64,000 bases of DNA from NCBI RefSeq assembly GCF_902833045.1, contig NZ_CADFDU010000006.1, forward strand, positions 248,001-312,000, given 5' to 3'. Positions 1 to 8,735 of the stretch are shown one piece after another (position 1 is the first letter of the stretch; every line of letters begins with the position of its first letter). The notes beneath the pieces are model-generated. The model had not been told where the DNA came from and did not search any database. It saw only the letters and a program-made list of their open reading frames with translations. This DNA is from Burkholderia sp. BCC0322. Lineage in GTDB: Bacteria > Pseudomonadota > Gammaproteobacteria > Burkholderiales > Burkholderiaceae. Both the position numbers and the translations under genes were made by a program.

Positions 1-38
1 GATAACCCTAGGTTTGTCCGCGCGTGCCCGATGTGGGG

Positions 39-1058
39 TCAGTGCTGCAGTTTCGCGTGCGCGAGGTGCATGCCGAGCGTGCCGGGGTCGGTATTCGTGC
101 CTGACAGCAGCACGCCGACGCGCTTTCCTTGAAGCGTTTCGCGCAGCGGGCCGAGCAGGGCGGCCAGTGCGGCCGCGCACGCCGGTTCGACCGACAGTTT
201 CAGTTGCGAGAACAGGAACAGCATCGCGGCACGCAGCGCGTCGTCGGACACGGTGACGATGCGGTCGACGTGGCGCCGGCACAGCTGGTAGCTGTATTCC
301 TCGGTATGCGGCGCCATCAGCGAATCGGCGATCGTCTGCATCGCGCTCATCTTGATCGTGTGATTCGCCGCGAAGCTGCGGCTCATCGCGTCGGCGCGTT
401 CCGGCTCGACGCCGTACACGTGCACGCGCGGATTCGCGAGCCGCAGCGCGGTCGCCATGCCGGCCGCGAGCCCGCCGCCGCCGATCGGCACGATCACCGC
501 GTCGAGGTCGGGCGTCTGGGTCGCCCATTCGTAACCGAGCGTCGCGGTGCCGAGGATCGTGTGATAGCCGTTGAACGGATGGATGAAGAAGCGGCCTTCC
601 TCGGCCTCGATCCGCCGGACGAGATCGAACGCCTGCGACGCGCTGCCGGCCAGCACGACTTCCGCGCGGTACTGCTTGCACTGCGCGATGCGCGACGGGC
701 TCGCGGTTTGGAACATCACGACCTTGGCGCTGCTGCCGAGCCGCATCGCCGCATACGCGACGGCCGCCGCGTGATTGCCGGCCGACACGCAGGTGACGCC
801 GGCGTTCTTGCGCGCCTCGTCGAGTGCGAGCAAGTGCGTGAATGCGCCGCGCGCCTTGAAGCTGCCGCTGACCTGCAGCAACTCGAACTTGAAGTTGACG
901 TGCGTGCCCTCGAGGGACGGCAGGTCGGCGCGTTCGAACACGGGCGTGCGCGCGACCCAGGGCGACAACGCGAAATGCTGCGCGGCGATGTCGTCGAGCG
1001 TCGGGATCGGCTCGCCGTCGATCGTCGTATGGGCGTTGCCCTGTTGTTCAGTCGACAT
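39..1058 (-). CDS. Threonine/serine dehydratase-like PLP enzyme
   Basis: A 339-residue fold-type II pyridoxal-phosphate enzyme of the serine/threonine dehydratase family, expected to deaminate L-threonine (or L-serine) to the 2-oxo acid. The PLP-lysine motif SGSFKARGA puts the Schiff-base lysine at residue 68, and the phosphate-binding loop GGGGLAAG is at about 193-200. There is no C-terminal ACT-like regulatory domain, so this is the short catabolic or general form rather than the allosteric biosynthetic IlvA. The ATG at 1058 was chosen because the protein then begins with a normal family N-terminus; there is no obvious Shine-Dalgarno. It lies 59 bases after argE on the same strand and may be co-transcribed. 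Substrate preference cannot be read from sequence; a racemase-type activity in this fold is an alternative. Confidence 0.85.
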   Translation of the reverse strand: MSTEQQGNAHTTIDGEPIPTLDDIAAQHFALSPWVARTPVFERADLPSLEGTHVNFKFELLQVSGSFKARGAFTHLLALDEARKNAGVTCVSAGNHAAAVAYAAMRLGSSAKVVMFQTASPSRIAQCKQYRAEVVLAGSASQAFDLVRRIEAEEGRFFIHPFNGYHTILGTATLGYEWATQTPDLDAVIVPIGGGGLAAGMATALRLANPRVHVYGVEPERADAMSRSFAANHTIKMSAMQTIADSLMAPHTEEYSYQLCRRHVDRIVTVSDDALRAAMLFLFSQLKLSVEPACAAALAALLGPLRETLQGKRVGVLLSGTNTDPGTLGMHLAHAKLQH

Positions 1059-1117
1059 GACGTGGCGGGTGGCGGAGTGGGCCGGCCCGCACACGCGGGC
1101 CGGCGTGGCGGGGGCAG

Positions 1118-2338
1118 TCAGTGTGCGTCGACCGACATGCTGCGGATGAACTTGCGCAGGAACTGCTCGCAGCCGGCGAGCTGCGCGAGCTCGACATATT
1201 CGTTCGGCTTGTGCGCCTGCTCGATGTTGCCGGGCCCGCACACGACGCTCGGGATGCCCGCGCGTTCGAACAGGCCGGCCTCGGTGCCGTAGGCGACCTT
1301 GCGCTTGTCCTGGTCGGCCGTCAGCGCACGCACGAGCTGCGTGATCGCGGCCTGTTCGGTGGCGTCGAGGCCGGGCGCCGCGGCGATCTTCGAGAACTCG
1401 ATCGCGGCATTCGGATGCTCGCGAAGCATCTGCGGCAGCAGCGTTTCCCGCGCATACGCTTCGATGCGCGTGAAGATCTGCTCGGGATCGAGCGTCGGCA
1501 GGTTGCGGAACTCGAAGTCGAACCGGCATTCGGCCGGCACCGTGTTGATCGCGTTGCCGCCCTGGATCGTGCTCGTCTGCGCGGTCGTGAACGGCACGTC
1601 GTACAGCGCGTCGAACGGGCCTTCGGCGCGAAAGCGCTCGGCGAGGTCGCGGATATGGCAGATGAGGCGTGCCGCGTACTCGATCGCGTTCAGCCCCTTC
1701 GGCGTCAGCGACGAATGCGCCGCGTGGCCGCGCACGCAGCAGCGGTACGCGTTGATGCCCTTGTGCGCGATGATCGGCCGCATGCTGGTCGGCTCGCCGA
1801 CGATGCAGCCGGACGGTTGCACGCCGCGCTTGACGAGGTCGGCGATCATCAGCGGCGCGCCTGCGCAACCGATTTCCTCGTCGTAGGACAGCGCGAAATG
1901 GATCGGTTTCGCGAGCCTGGTCGCCTGCATCTCGGGCAGCAGCGCGAGCGCGGCGCCGATGAAGCCCTTCATGTCGCAGGTGCCGCGGCCATACAGGCGG
2001 CCGTCGCGGATTTCCGGCGCGAACGGGTTGCTGTCCCATTGCTGGCCGTCGACCGGTACGACATCGGTATGCCCCGACAGCACGATGCCGCCGTTCGTCG
2101 AGCCGTCGTGCGCGGGCACGGTTGCGAACAGGTTCGCCCAGCCTTCACGCGGATCGTGCGTGATCGTCGATGCGATGCCCTTCGCCGCGAGCGCATCGCG
2201 CACCGTTTCGATCAGGCCGAGGTTCGGCACGCGGCTCGTCGTGTCCATCGACACCAGTTGCTTGATCCAGGGCAGGCTGACGAGGGACGTGTCGCCTTGG
2301 TCGGCGGCGGACGGCGCCGTCGCGTCGAGAGTGGACAT
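1118..2338 (-). CDS. argE: Acetylornithine deacetylase (M20 peptidase family)
   Basis: A 406-residue cytoplasmic zinc hydrolase of the M20/ArgE-DapE family, expected to remove acetate from N-acetylornithine in arginine biosynthesis. Metal-site motifs are visible: SGHTDVVP (His90, Asp92), GRGTCDMKGF (Asp122) and YDEEIGCAG (Glu154/155), followed by the VGEPTSM segment that opens the dimerisation domain. The ATG at 2338 is preceded by GGAG with a 7-base spacer, which decides it over an in-frame start 39 bases upstream. Beta-proteobacteria usually recycle the acetyl group through ArgJ, so this paralogue may act on other N-acyl amino acids; the family assignment is firm, the exact substrate less so. 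It precedes the threonine dehydratase-like gene on the same strand. Confidence 0.85.
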   Translation of the reverse strand: MSTLDATAPSAADQGDTSLVSLPWIKQLVSMDTTSRVPNLGLIETVRDALAAKGIASTITHDPREGWANLFATVPAHDGSTNGGIVLSGHTDVVPVDGQQWDSNPFAPEIRDGRLYGRGTCDMKGFIGAALALLPEMQATRLAKPIHFALSYDEEIGCAGAPLMIADLVKRGVQPSGCIVGEPTSMRPIIAHKGINAYRCCVRGHAAHSSLTPKGLNAIEYAARLICHIRDLAERFRAEGPFDALYDVPFTTAQTSTIQGGNAINTVPAECRFDFEFRNLPTLDPEQIFTRIEAYARETLLPQMLREHPNAAIEFSKIAAAPGLDATEQAAITQLVRALTADQDKRKVAYGTEAGLFERAGIPSVVCGPGNIEQAHKPNEYVELAQLAGCEQFLRKFIRSMSVDAH

Positions 2339-2443
2339 GGCAAAACTCCGTCTGATGAATGGGAAAATCATACTCAAAAACGCGTCGGCCCGCCCGCGCC
2401 GGGCGCAGTGCGGTGCAGCAACGCCGCACCCGTCAGGATCGCG

Positions 2444-5400
2444 TCAGCGCACCGCGGCAGCCGCTCCCTGCTTCGGCGCGAGCGCGCGCAGCGTTTCCTT
2501 GATCGTCGACACGCGGATCGCGAGGTCGGGCGAGCGCGTCTCGATGCGCAGCTTGTCCTGGCCCGCGAGCTTGATATGCCGATGCTTCTGCACCATCTCG
2601 ATGATCCGCATCGGATCGATCGGTGGATTCGGCTCGAACTGCAGCCCGATCGCCACCTCGCTTGCATCGATCTTCACGATGCCGAGCGGCTTCGCGGCGA
2701 TCCGCAGCCGGTGGGTCTCGACGAGCGCATGCGCCTGCGGCGGCAGCTTGCCGAAGCGGTCGATCAGCTCTTCCTGGATGCCGTCGATCGCATCGCCGTG
2801 CTCGCAGTTCGCGAGACGCTTGTACAGCGACAGCCGCTCCTGCACGTCCGCGCAGTAGTCGGCCGGCAGGATCGCCGGCGCGTGCAGGTTGATTTCCGTC
2901 GTCGCGGCGAGCGGGGCGGTGAGGTCGGGCTCCTTGCCGTTCTTCAGCGCCTTCACCGCGTCGTTCAGCATGTCCGTATAGAGCTGGAAGCCGATCTCGT
3001 GAATTTCCCCCGACTGCTTGTCGCCGAGCACTTCGCCGGTACCGCGGATCTCGAGGTCGTGCATCGCGAGATAGAAGCCCGAACCGAGTTCCTCCATCTG
3101 CTGGATCGCTTCGAGCCGGCGCTGCGCCTGCTTGGTCAGCGCCTGCGGATCGTGGACCAGCAGGTACGCATACGCCTGGTGATGCGAGCGGCCGACACGG
3201 CCGCGCAGCTGGTGAAGCTGCGCGAGGCCGAACTTGTCCGCGCGGTGCATGATGATCGTGTTCGCGCTCGGCACGTCGATGCCGGTCTCGATGATGGTCG
3301 TGCACAGCAGCACGTTCGCGCGCTGCGCGACGAAATCGCGCATCACCCGTTCGAGCTCGCGCTCATGCATCTGGCCGTGCGCGATCACGATGCGCGCTTC
3401 GGGCACGAGCGCCTCGAGCATCGCCTTGCGGTTCTCGATCGTCTCGACTTCGTTGTGCAGGAAGTACACCTGGCCGCCGCGCTTCAGTTCGCGCAGCATC
3501 GCCTCGCGGATCACGCTTTCTTCCTCGCGACGCACGAAGGTCTTGATCGCGAGCCGCTTCTGCGGCGCGGTTGCAATGACCGAGAAATCGCGCAGCCCTT
3601 CGAGCGCCATCCCGAGCGTGCGCGGGATCGGCGTCGCGGTGAGCGTCAGCACGTCGACTTCCGCGCGCAGCGCCTTCAGCGCTTCCTTCTGGCGCACGCC
3701 GAAGCGGTGTTCCTCGTCGATGATCACAAGGCCGAGACGCTTGAACTGCACATCCGACGACAGCAGCTTGTGCGTGCCGATCACGATGTCGACGCTGCCT
3801 TCGTTGATTTGCGCGATCGCCGCGTTGACCTCCTTCGTGGTCTTGAAGCGCGACAGCTCGACGATCCGAACCGGCCAGTCCGCGAAGCGGTCGACGAAGG
3901 TCTGCGTGTGCTGCTCGGCGAGCAGCGTGGTCGGCGACAGCAGCGCGACCTGCTTGCCGCCCAGCACCGCGATGAACGCCGCGCGCAGCGCGACCTCGGT
4001 CTTGCCGAAGCCGACGTCGCCGCATACGAGGCGGTCCATCGGCTTGCCGCTCGTCATGTCGCCGATCACGGCCGCGATGGCGGCGGCCTGGTCGGGGGTT
4101 TCCTCGAAACCGAAGCTTTCGGCGAACTTCACGTAATCGCGCGGATCGAGCGAGAACGCGTGGCCTTCGCGGGCCGCGCGGCGCGCGTACAGGTTCAGCA
4201 GCTCGGCGGCCGTGTCGCGGATCTGCTGCGCGGCCTTGCGCTTCGCACGCTCCCACTGGCCGGAGCCGAGCGCGTGCAGCGGCGCGCTGTCGGGATCGGC
4301 GCCGCTGTAGCGCGAGATCACGTGCAATTGCGCGACGGGTACGTAGAGCTTGCTGTCGCCCGAGTATTCGAGATGCAGGAATTCGGTCTCGCCTTCGCCG
4401 AGATCCATCGACACGAGGCCCATGTAGCGGCCGATGCCGTGCTGCGCGTGGACGACCGGGTCTCCGACCTTCAGCTCCGACAGGTCGCGCACCATCGCGT
4501 CGACGTTGCTGGCCTGTTCCTGCCGGCGGCGGCCCGCGCGGCGGCCGAGCGCGCCGTACAGCTCGGTTTCGGTGACGATCGCATAACCTTCGCCCGGCAC
4601 CGCGAAGCCGCTCGACAGCGGCGCGACGCCGAGCGCGAAGCGTTCGTCGCTCGCGAGCCAGCCCGCGAAGTGGTCGTTCGACGCGGGGCGCAGGCGATGT
4701 TCGGCGAGCAGTTGCAGGATCGTCTCGCGGCGGCCGGCCGACTCGACGGTCAGCAGCACGCGCTTGCCTGACGATTCGACGAACGTGCGCAGCGACGCGA
4801 GCGGATCGTCGGAATGCCGGTCGACGGTGAGCTCGGGCAGCGCCGTTGCCCAGCCGCCGGCCGGTTGCGCGGGCAGCACGACGCGTGCGAACGGTTTCGC
4901 GAACGCGAAGAAATCCTCGTCGGACAGGAACAGGCGCTGCGGCTCGAGGATCGGCCGTTCGCGATCGTGCGACAGGAACGCGTGGCGCTGCTTCGTATCG
5001 GCCGTGAAGCGGCGGATCGAAGCCTCGAGATCGCCCGTGAACACGAGGTGCGCGTCGTGCGGCAGGTAGTGGAACAGCGTGGCCGTTTCGTCGAAGAACA
5101 GCGGCAGGTAATACTCGATGCCGGCCGACGGCACGCCGTTGCCGATGTCCTTGTAAATCGGCGCACGGCTCGGGTCGCCTTCGAAGGTCTCGCGCCAGCG
5201 GCTGCGGAAGGCCGTGCGCGCGGCTTCGTCGAACGGAAACTCGCGGCCGGGCAACAGGCGCACGTCGCGTACCGGGTAGAGGCTGCGCTGCGTGTCGGGG
5301 TCGAACGCGCGGATCGAGTCGACCTGATCGTCGAACAGGTCGATCCGGTACGGTAGCGGCGAACCCATCGGGTACAGGTCGATCAGCGAGCCGCGCACGC

Positions 5401-5914
5401 AGTATTCGCCGGGCCGCACGACCTGGCTCACGTGTTCGTAGCCGGCCAGCGTGAGCTGCGCCTTCAGCTTCGCCTCGTCGAGCCGTTCGCCCTGCGCGAA
5501 CGCGAACGTGTACGCGGCCATGAACGACGCGGGCGGCATCCGGTACAGCGCGGTGGTCGCGGGCACGAGCAGGATGTCGCAGCGGCCCTCGCCGAGGTCG
5601 TGCAGCGTCGCGAGCCGCTCGGACACGAGGTCCTGGTGTGGCGAGAACGTGTCGTACGGCAGCGTTTCCCAGTCCGGCAGCAGGCGCACGCGCGCATCGG
5701 GCGAGAAGTAGCGGATTTCCTGCGAGAGCCGCTGTGCGTCGACCGCGTTCGCACAGATCACCGCCAGAAGCGGCACGTCCTGGCGGTTATCGTCAAGATA
5801 ACGGGCAATGGCGAGCGCGTCGGCGGAACCGTGCGCGCCGTCGAAGGCAAAGCGCTGGCCGGGTTTGACGCGGGCAACGGGCGAGGCGGACGGGGTGGAA
5901 GCGTTATCTGGCAT
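2444..5914 (-). CDS. mfd: Transcription-repair coupling factor Mfd
   Basis: A 1156-residue DNA translocase that removes RNA polymerase stalled at lesions and recruits UvrA. The order is as in the family: N-terminal UvrB-like module (about 1-350), RNA-polymerase-interacting domain (about 480-560, starting around the segment VGDPVVHAQHGIGRY), then the SF2 helicase core with Walker A GDVGFGKTEVALRAAF and the DEEH box in IIDEEHRFGV, and a C-terminal TRCF domain. Length matches E. coli Mfd (1148). I chose the ATG at 5914 (MPDNAST); an in-frame GTG 24 bases upstream is possible and neither has a clear Shine-Dalgarno. It is divergent from ispD, with a short AT-rich promoter region between. Confidence 0.97.
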   Translation of the reverse strand: MPDNASTPSASPVARVKPGQRFAFDGAHGSADALAIARYLDDNRQDVPLLAVICANAVDAQRLSQEIRYFSPDARVRLLPDWETLPYDTFSPHQDLVSERLATLHDLGEGRCDILLVPATTALYRMPPASFMAAYTFAFAQGERLDEAKLKAQLTLAGYEHVSQVVRPGEYCVRGSLIDLYPMGSPLPYRIDLFDDQVDSIRAFDPDTQRSLYPVRDVRLLPGREFPFDEAARTAFRSRWRETFEGDPSRAPIYKDIGNGVPSAGIEYYLPLFFDETATLFHYLPHDAHLVFTGDLEASIRRFTADTKQRHAFLSHDRERPILEPQRLFLSDEDFFAFAKPFARVVLPAQPAGGWATALPELTVDRHSDDPLASLRTFVESSGKRVLLTVESAGRRETILQLLAEHRLRPASNDHFAGWLASDERFALGVAPLSSGFAVPGEGYAIVTETELYGALGRRAGRRRQEQASNVDAMVRDLSELKVGDPVVHAQHGIGRYMGLVSMDLGEGETEFLHLEYSGDSKLYVPVAQLHVISRYSGADPDSAPLHALGSGQWERAKRKAAQQIRDTAAELLNLYARRAAREGHAFSLDPRDYVKFAESFGFEETPDQAAAIAAVIGDMTSGKPMDRLVCGDVGFGKTEVALRAAFIAVLGGKQVALLSPTTLLAEQHTQTFVDRFADWPVRIVELSRFKTTKEVNAAIAQINEGSVDIVIGTHKLLSSDVQFKRLGLVIIDEEHRFGVRQKEALKALRAEVDVLTLTATPIPRTLGMALEGLRDFSVIATAPQKRLAIKTFVRREEESVIREAMLRELKRGGQVYFLHNEVETIENRKAMLEALVPEARIVIAHGQMHERELERVMRDFVAQRANVLLCTTIIETGIDVPSANTIIMHRADKFGLAQLHQLRGRVGRSHHQAYAYLLVHDPQALTKQAQRRLEAIQQMEELGSGFYLAMHDLEIRGTGEVLGDKQSGEIHEIGFQLYTDMLNDAVKALKNGKEPDLTAPLAATTEINLHAPAILPADYCADVQERLSLYKRLANCEHGDAIDGIQEELIDRFGKLPPQAHALVETHRLRIAAKPLGIVKIDASEVAIGLQFEPNPPIDPMRIIEMVQKHRHIKLAGQDKLRIETRSPDLAIRVSTIKETLRALAPKQGAAAAVR

Positions 5915-5970
5915 AGGGACGGCAGGGGTGGCGTACACGGGCGCATCGCGGTGCGCCGGTCGAGACGAAA

Positions 5971-5985
5971 GACCTATTATAAAAT
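5971..5985. promoter_or_regulatory. AT-rich divergent promoter core between mfd and ispD
   Basis: The only AT-rich patch between the divergent genes reads TATTATAAAAT on the plus strand. On the minus strand it contains a perfect TATAAT at 5981-5976, suited to mfd. The plus strand offers TATTAT or TATAAA for ispD. No convincing -35 box was found for either direction. Confidence 0.4.
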
Positions 5986-6021
5986 CCGCTTCTCGATTTC
6001 ATCTTTCCGGCGTTTCCTTTC

Positions 6022-6732
6022 GTGACTCCCCGACTTTTCGCCCTGATTCCCTGTGCCGGCACGGGCAGCCGTTCCGGTTCGGCCGTGCCGAAGCAATATC
6101 GCACGCTGGCCGGCCGCGCGCTGCTGCATTACACGCTCGCCGCGTTCGATGCGTGCAGCGAATTCGCGCAGACGCTCGTCGTCCTCGCGCCCGACGATTC
6201 CCATTTCGACGCGCGCCGCTTCGCGGGCCTGCGCTTCGCGGTGCGCCGCTGCGGCGGCGGCTCGCGCCAGGCGTCGGTGCTGAACGGGCTGCTCGAGCTG
6301 ACCGAGTTCGGCGCGACCGATCACGACTGGGTGCTCGTGCACGATGCCGCCCGCCCGGGCATCACGCCGGAGCTGATCCGCACGCTCGTCGCGACGCTGA
6401 AGGACGATCCGGTCGGCGGCATCGTCGCGCTGCCGGTGGCCGATACGCTCAAGCGCGTGCCGGCCGGCGGCGACGCGATCGCGCGCACCGAGTCGCGCGA
6501 CGCGCTGTGGCAGGCGCAGACGCCGCAGATGTTCCGCATCGGCATGCTGCGCGAGGCGATCCTGCGCGCGCAGCGCGAAGGGCACGACCTGACCGACGAA
6601 GCGAGCGCGATCGAATGGGCCGGCCATACGCCGCGCGTCGTGCAGGGCAGCCTGCGCAACTTCAAGGTCACGTACCCGGAAGATTTCGCGCTCGCGGAAG
6701 CGATCCTCGCGCGCCCCGCGCACGCTTCCTGA
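6022..6732 (+). CDS. ispD: 2-C-methyl-D-erythritol 4-phosphate cytidylyltransferase
   Basis: A 236-residue cytidylyltransferase that makes CDP-methylerythritol from MEP and CTP, the third step of the non-mevalonate isoprenoid pathway. The N-terminal nucleotide-binding signature is visible as [19 protein letters not shown], and the family motif [11 protein letters not shown] lies near residue 110. It starts with GTG at 6022, the first start consistent with the family N-terminus. The gene is followed after 28 bases by ispF, which acts two steps later, so the two form an operon. Length is normal. Confidence 0.96.
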   Translation: MTPRLFALIPCAGTGSRSGSAVPKQYRTLAGRALLHYTLAAFDACSEFAQTLVVLAPDDSHFDARRFAGLRFAVRRCGGGSRQASVLNGLLELTEFGATDHDWVLVHDAARPGITPELIRTLVATLKDDPVGGIVALPVADTLKRVPAGGDAIARTESRDALWQAQTPQMFRIGMLREAILRAQREGHDLTDEASAIEWAGHTPRVVQGSLRNFKVTYPEDFALAEAILARPAHAS

Positions 6733-6760
6733 TTTTCACCCCATCTCAATCGGAACACGC

Positions 6761-7246
6761 ATGGATTTCAGAATTGGACAAGGCTACGACGTGCACCAGC
6801 TCGTCCCGGGGCGCCCCCTCATCATCGGCGGCGTGACGATTCCTTACGAACGTGGCCTGCTCGGCCACTCGGACGCGGACGTGCTGCTGCACGCGATCAC
6901 CGACGCGCTGTTCGGCGCGGCGGCGCTCGGCGACATCGGCCGCCATTTCTCCGACACGGACGCGGCGTTCAAGGGCGCCGACAGCCGCGTGCTGCTGCGT
7001 GAGTGCGTGGCCCGCGTCAAAGCGGCCGGCTTCGCGATCCAGAACGTCGACAGCACCGTGATCGCGCAGGCGCCGAAGCTCGCGCCGCATATCGACGGCA
7101 TGCGCGCGAACATCGCGGCCGATCTCGGGCTGCCGCTCGACCGCGTGAACGTGAAGGCGAAGACCAACGAGAAGCTCGGCTATCTCGGCCGCGGCGAGGG
7201 CATCGAGGCGCAGGCCGCCGCGCTGCTGGTCAGGCAGGGCGGCTGA
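6761..7246 (+). CDS. ispF: 2-C-methyl-D-erythritol 2,4-cyclodiphosphate synthase
   Basis: A 161-residue enzyme that cyclises CDP-ME 2-phosphate to MEcPP with loss of CMP; it functions as a trimer with zinc between subunits. The N-terminal metal-binding motif GYDVHQL (Asp10, His12) and the [10 protein letters not shown] segment (His36) are intact. The C-terminal part contains the family segment [18 protein letters not shown]. It is the second gene of the ispD-ispF operon and is followed by a strong symmetrical hairpin. Confidence 0.97.
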   Translation: MDFRIGQGYDVHQLVPGRPLIIGGVTIPYERGLLGHSDADVLLHAITDALFGAAALGDIGRHFSDTDAAFKGADSRVLLRECVARVKAAGFAIQNVDSTVIAQAPKLAPHIDGMRANIAADLGLPLDRVNVKAKTNEKLGYLGRGEGIEAQAAALLVRQGG

Positions 7247-7301
7247 CGCCCGGCGGTTAAGGCGTGCGGTTCGCTCCGCGCGCCGTGCCGCGGAAATGAA
7301 A

Positions 7302-7329
7302 AAATGCCACGCTGATGCGTGGCATTTTC
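7302..7329. terminator. Bidirectional terminator between ispF and ahpD
   Basis: A perfect 12-bp inverted repeat (AAAATGCCACGC / GCGTGGCATTTT) with a 4-base loop TGAT. It has an A-run on the left and a T-run on the right, so it can end transcription of ispF (plus) and ahpD (minus), which converge here. Confidence 0.85.
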
Positions 7330-7393
7330 GTTTGGAGCGACGGCTGCTCCGGCATGGCTGCCGGTCGCACGGCGAGACCGCTCAAGCAGCCGT

Positions 7394-7921
7394 TTACTCG
7401 CCTTCGGCGGCGATCACCTGCGCGGCGGCGTTGATCACCGACGCGATGCGGCCGACGTCGCGCAGCTGCGTGACGGTCATCCCTTGCTCGTTCTTCAGCA
7501 GCGCATAGTGCGACTTCACGCAGAAGTGGCACTTGCCGACGATCGACGCGGCGAGCGCGTACATCTCGAACTTGCGCTTGTCGACGCCACCGTGCGTGGC
7601 ATACGCGCCCATCCGCAGCTCGGCGCGTTGCGTCTTCAGGTCGGCATCGTCGGCCATCTCGACATACGGATACCAGGTGTTGTTCATCCCCATCAGCGCG
7701 GCCGCCGTCAGCACGGCGTTCGTTTCTTCGGGCGACAGGACGCCGGCTTCGCGGATCGTCTTGATGAGCACCGTGCTCTTCGCCGCGATTGCCGCCGCCA
7801 GCGCGACGCCGACCGCGTCGGTGCCTTCGAGCGACGAGCGCGAGATCGTGCCGTCGAGGTTCAGGCGAATGTCCTTCGCGTAGTCGGGAATACGTGCCTT
7901 AATCGAATCGATGAATTCCAT
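7394..7921 (-). CDS. ahpD: Alkyl hydroperoxide reductase AhpD-like (carboxymuconolactone decarboxylase family)
   Basis: A 175-residue all-helical protein of the AhpD/CMD family. The redox motif CHFCVKSH gives Cys131, Cys134 and His138, with an upstream Glu at about 119, matching the proton-relay residues described for AhpD. In Mycobacterium AhpD recycles oxidised AhpC; here the gene lies 76 bases downstream of ahpC on the same strand, which supports the same partnership. A terminator-like hairpin sits in the gap, so AhpD may be made at a lower level than AhpC. An ATG at 7921 fits the usual length. Confidence 0.9.
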   Translation of the reverse strand: MEFIDSIKARIPDYAKDIRLNLDGTISRSSLEGTDAVGVALAAAIAAKSTVLIKTIREAGVLSPEETNAVLTAAALMGMNNTWYPYVEMADDADLKTQRAELRMGAYATHGGVDKRKFEMYALAASIVGKCHFCVKSHYALLKNEQGMTVTQLRDVGRIASVINAAAQVIAAEGE

Positions 7922-7950
7922 TGATATCTCCTATGGGTTGGCCGTTAAAA

Positions 7951-7982
7951 AAGCCCGCAGGCAGGACGTGCGCCGCGGGCTT
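7951..7982 (-). terminator. Intercistronic terminator/attenuator between ahpC and ahpD
   Basis: On the minus strand AAGCCCGC (7982-7975) pairs with GCGGGCTT (7958-7951) and is followed by a run of T. It lies in the 76-base gap just after ahpC and before ahpD. It is a canonical intrinsic terminator shape, so readthrough may set the ahpC:ahpD ratio; the ratio effect is inference. Confidence 0.75.
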
Positions 7983-7997
7983 CGTGCATCGATGCGC

Positions 7998-8546
7998 TTA
8001 CAGCGTTGCGCCGCCGACTGCACGGTTGCACGGGCACAGTTCGTCCGTTTGCAGGCCGTCCAGAATCCGCAGGACTTCTTCCGGGCTGCGGCCGACGTTC
8101 AGGTTGTTCACCGAAACGTGCTGGATCGTGTTGTCCGGATCGACGATGAACGTTGCACGCAGGGCCACGCCGGCTTCCTTGTCGCGCACGCCGAGCTGGT
8201 CGATCAGCTCGCCCTTGACGTCGCCGAACGAGTAGTGGTTCAGCTTGTCGAGGTCCTTGTGCTCACGGCGCCATGCGAGCTTGACGAATTCGTTGTCCGA
8301 GCTGCCGCCCAGCAGGATGGCATCGCGCTCTTCGAACTGCTTCGTGAGCTTCGCGAATTCGACGATTTCCGTCGGGCACACGAACGTGAAATCCTTCGGA
8401 TAGAAGTAGATGATCTTCCACTTGCCCGGGAACGACGCTTCGGTGATGGTCTCGAATGCCGACTGGCCGTTTTCCTCGTGATTGTTGAAGCCCGGCTTCG
8501 CGGCTACGACGGTGAAAGCTTCGAGTTTATCGCCCACGGTTTTCAT
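7998..8546 (-). CDS. ahpC: Peroxiredoxin AhpC
   Basis: A 182-residue 2-Cys peroxiredoxin that reduces hydrogen peroxide, organic peroxides and probably peroxynitrite. The peroxidatic cysteine is Cys57 in DFTFVCPTE. The C-terminal resolving cysteine lies in LCPCNRAV, where two cysteines occur (171 and 173). There is no ahpF next to it; ahpD follows instead, so reduction probably goes through AhpD rather than AhpF. A good sigma-70 promoter lies about 85-110 bases upstream of the ATG at 8546, with an OxyR-like box against its -35. Confidence 0.96.
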   Translation of the reverse strand: MKTVGDKLEAFTVVAAKPGFNNHEENGQSAFETITEASFPGKWKIIYFYPKDFTFVCPTEIVEFAKLTKQFEERDAILLGGSSDNEFVKLAWRREHKDLDKLNHYSFGDVKGELIDQLGVRDKEAGVALRATFIVDPDNTIQHVSVNNLNVGRSPEEVLRILDGLQTDELCPCNRAVGGATL

Positions 8547-8628
8547 GCGGATACTCCTGTATGAGTTGGGAAGAAGACTGAGTCAAGCTACCTCGGTGCT
8601 GCAACGATGATGTGACAGCCTGGGCGAA

Positions 8629-8657
8629 ACTATAACACTATTAGTAAAGCGCTTCAA
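8629..8657 (-). promoter_or_regulatory. Sigma-70 promoter of ahpC
   Basis: Read on the minus strand: -35 TTGAAG (8657-8652), 17-base spacer, -10 TATAGT (8634-8629). Both boxes match the consensus in four or more positions and the spacing is ideal. Transcription would start near 8622, giving a leader of about 75 bases before ahpC. Confidence 0.65.
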
Positions 8658-8694
8658 TAGATTTTGACTAACGATCTTCATAGTTTTTGTCAAC
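8657..8694 (-). promoter_or_regulatory. Possible OxyR-binding region upstream of ahpC
   Basis: On the plus strand ATAG (8657-8660), seven bases, CTAA (8668-8671), eight bases, ATAG (8680-8683), seven bases, CAAC. This resembles the OxyR pattern of ATAG/CTAT elements spaced by seven bases, with two imperfect half-elements and one spacer one base too long. It abuts the -35 box of the ahpC promoter, the place where OxyR activates. The match is partial. Confidence 0.35.
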
Positions 8695-8735
8695 CGGATC
8701 GATAGTGTGCAGCGCAAGAAGCGTGCTCGAGCGCG

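Noticed and set aside
39-2338. Long frames spanning the threonine dehydratase and argE in other phases
   Set aside because: These are GC-driven shadow frames; the true genes are defined by intact active-site motifs.
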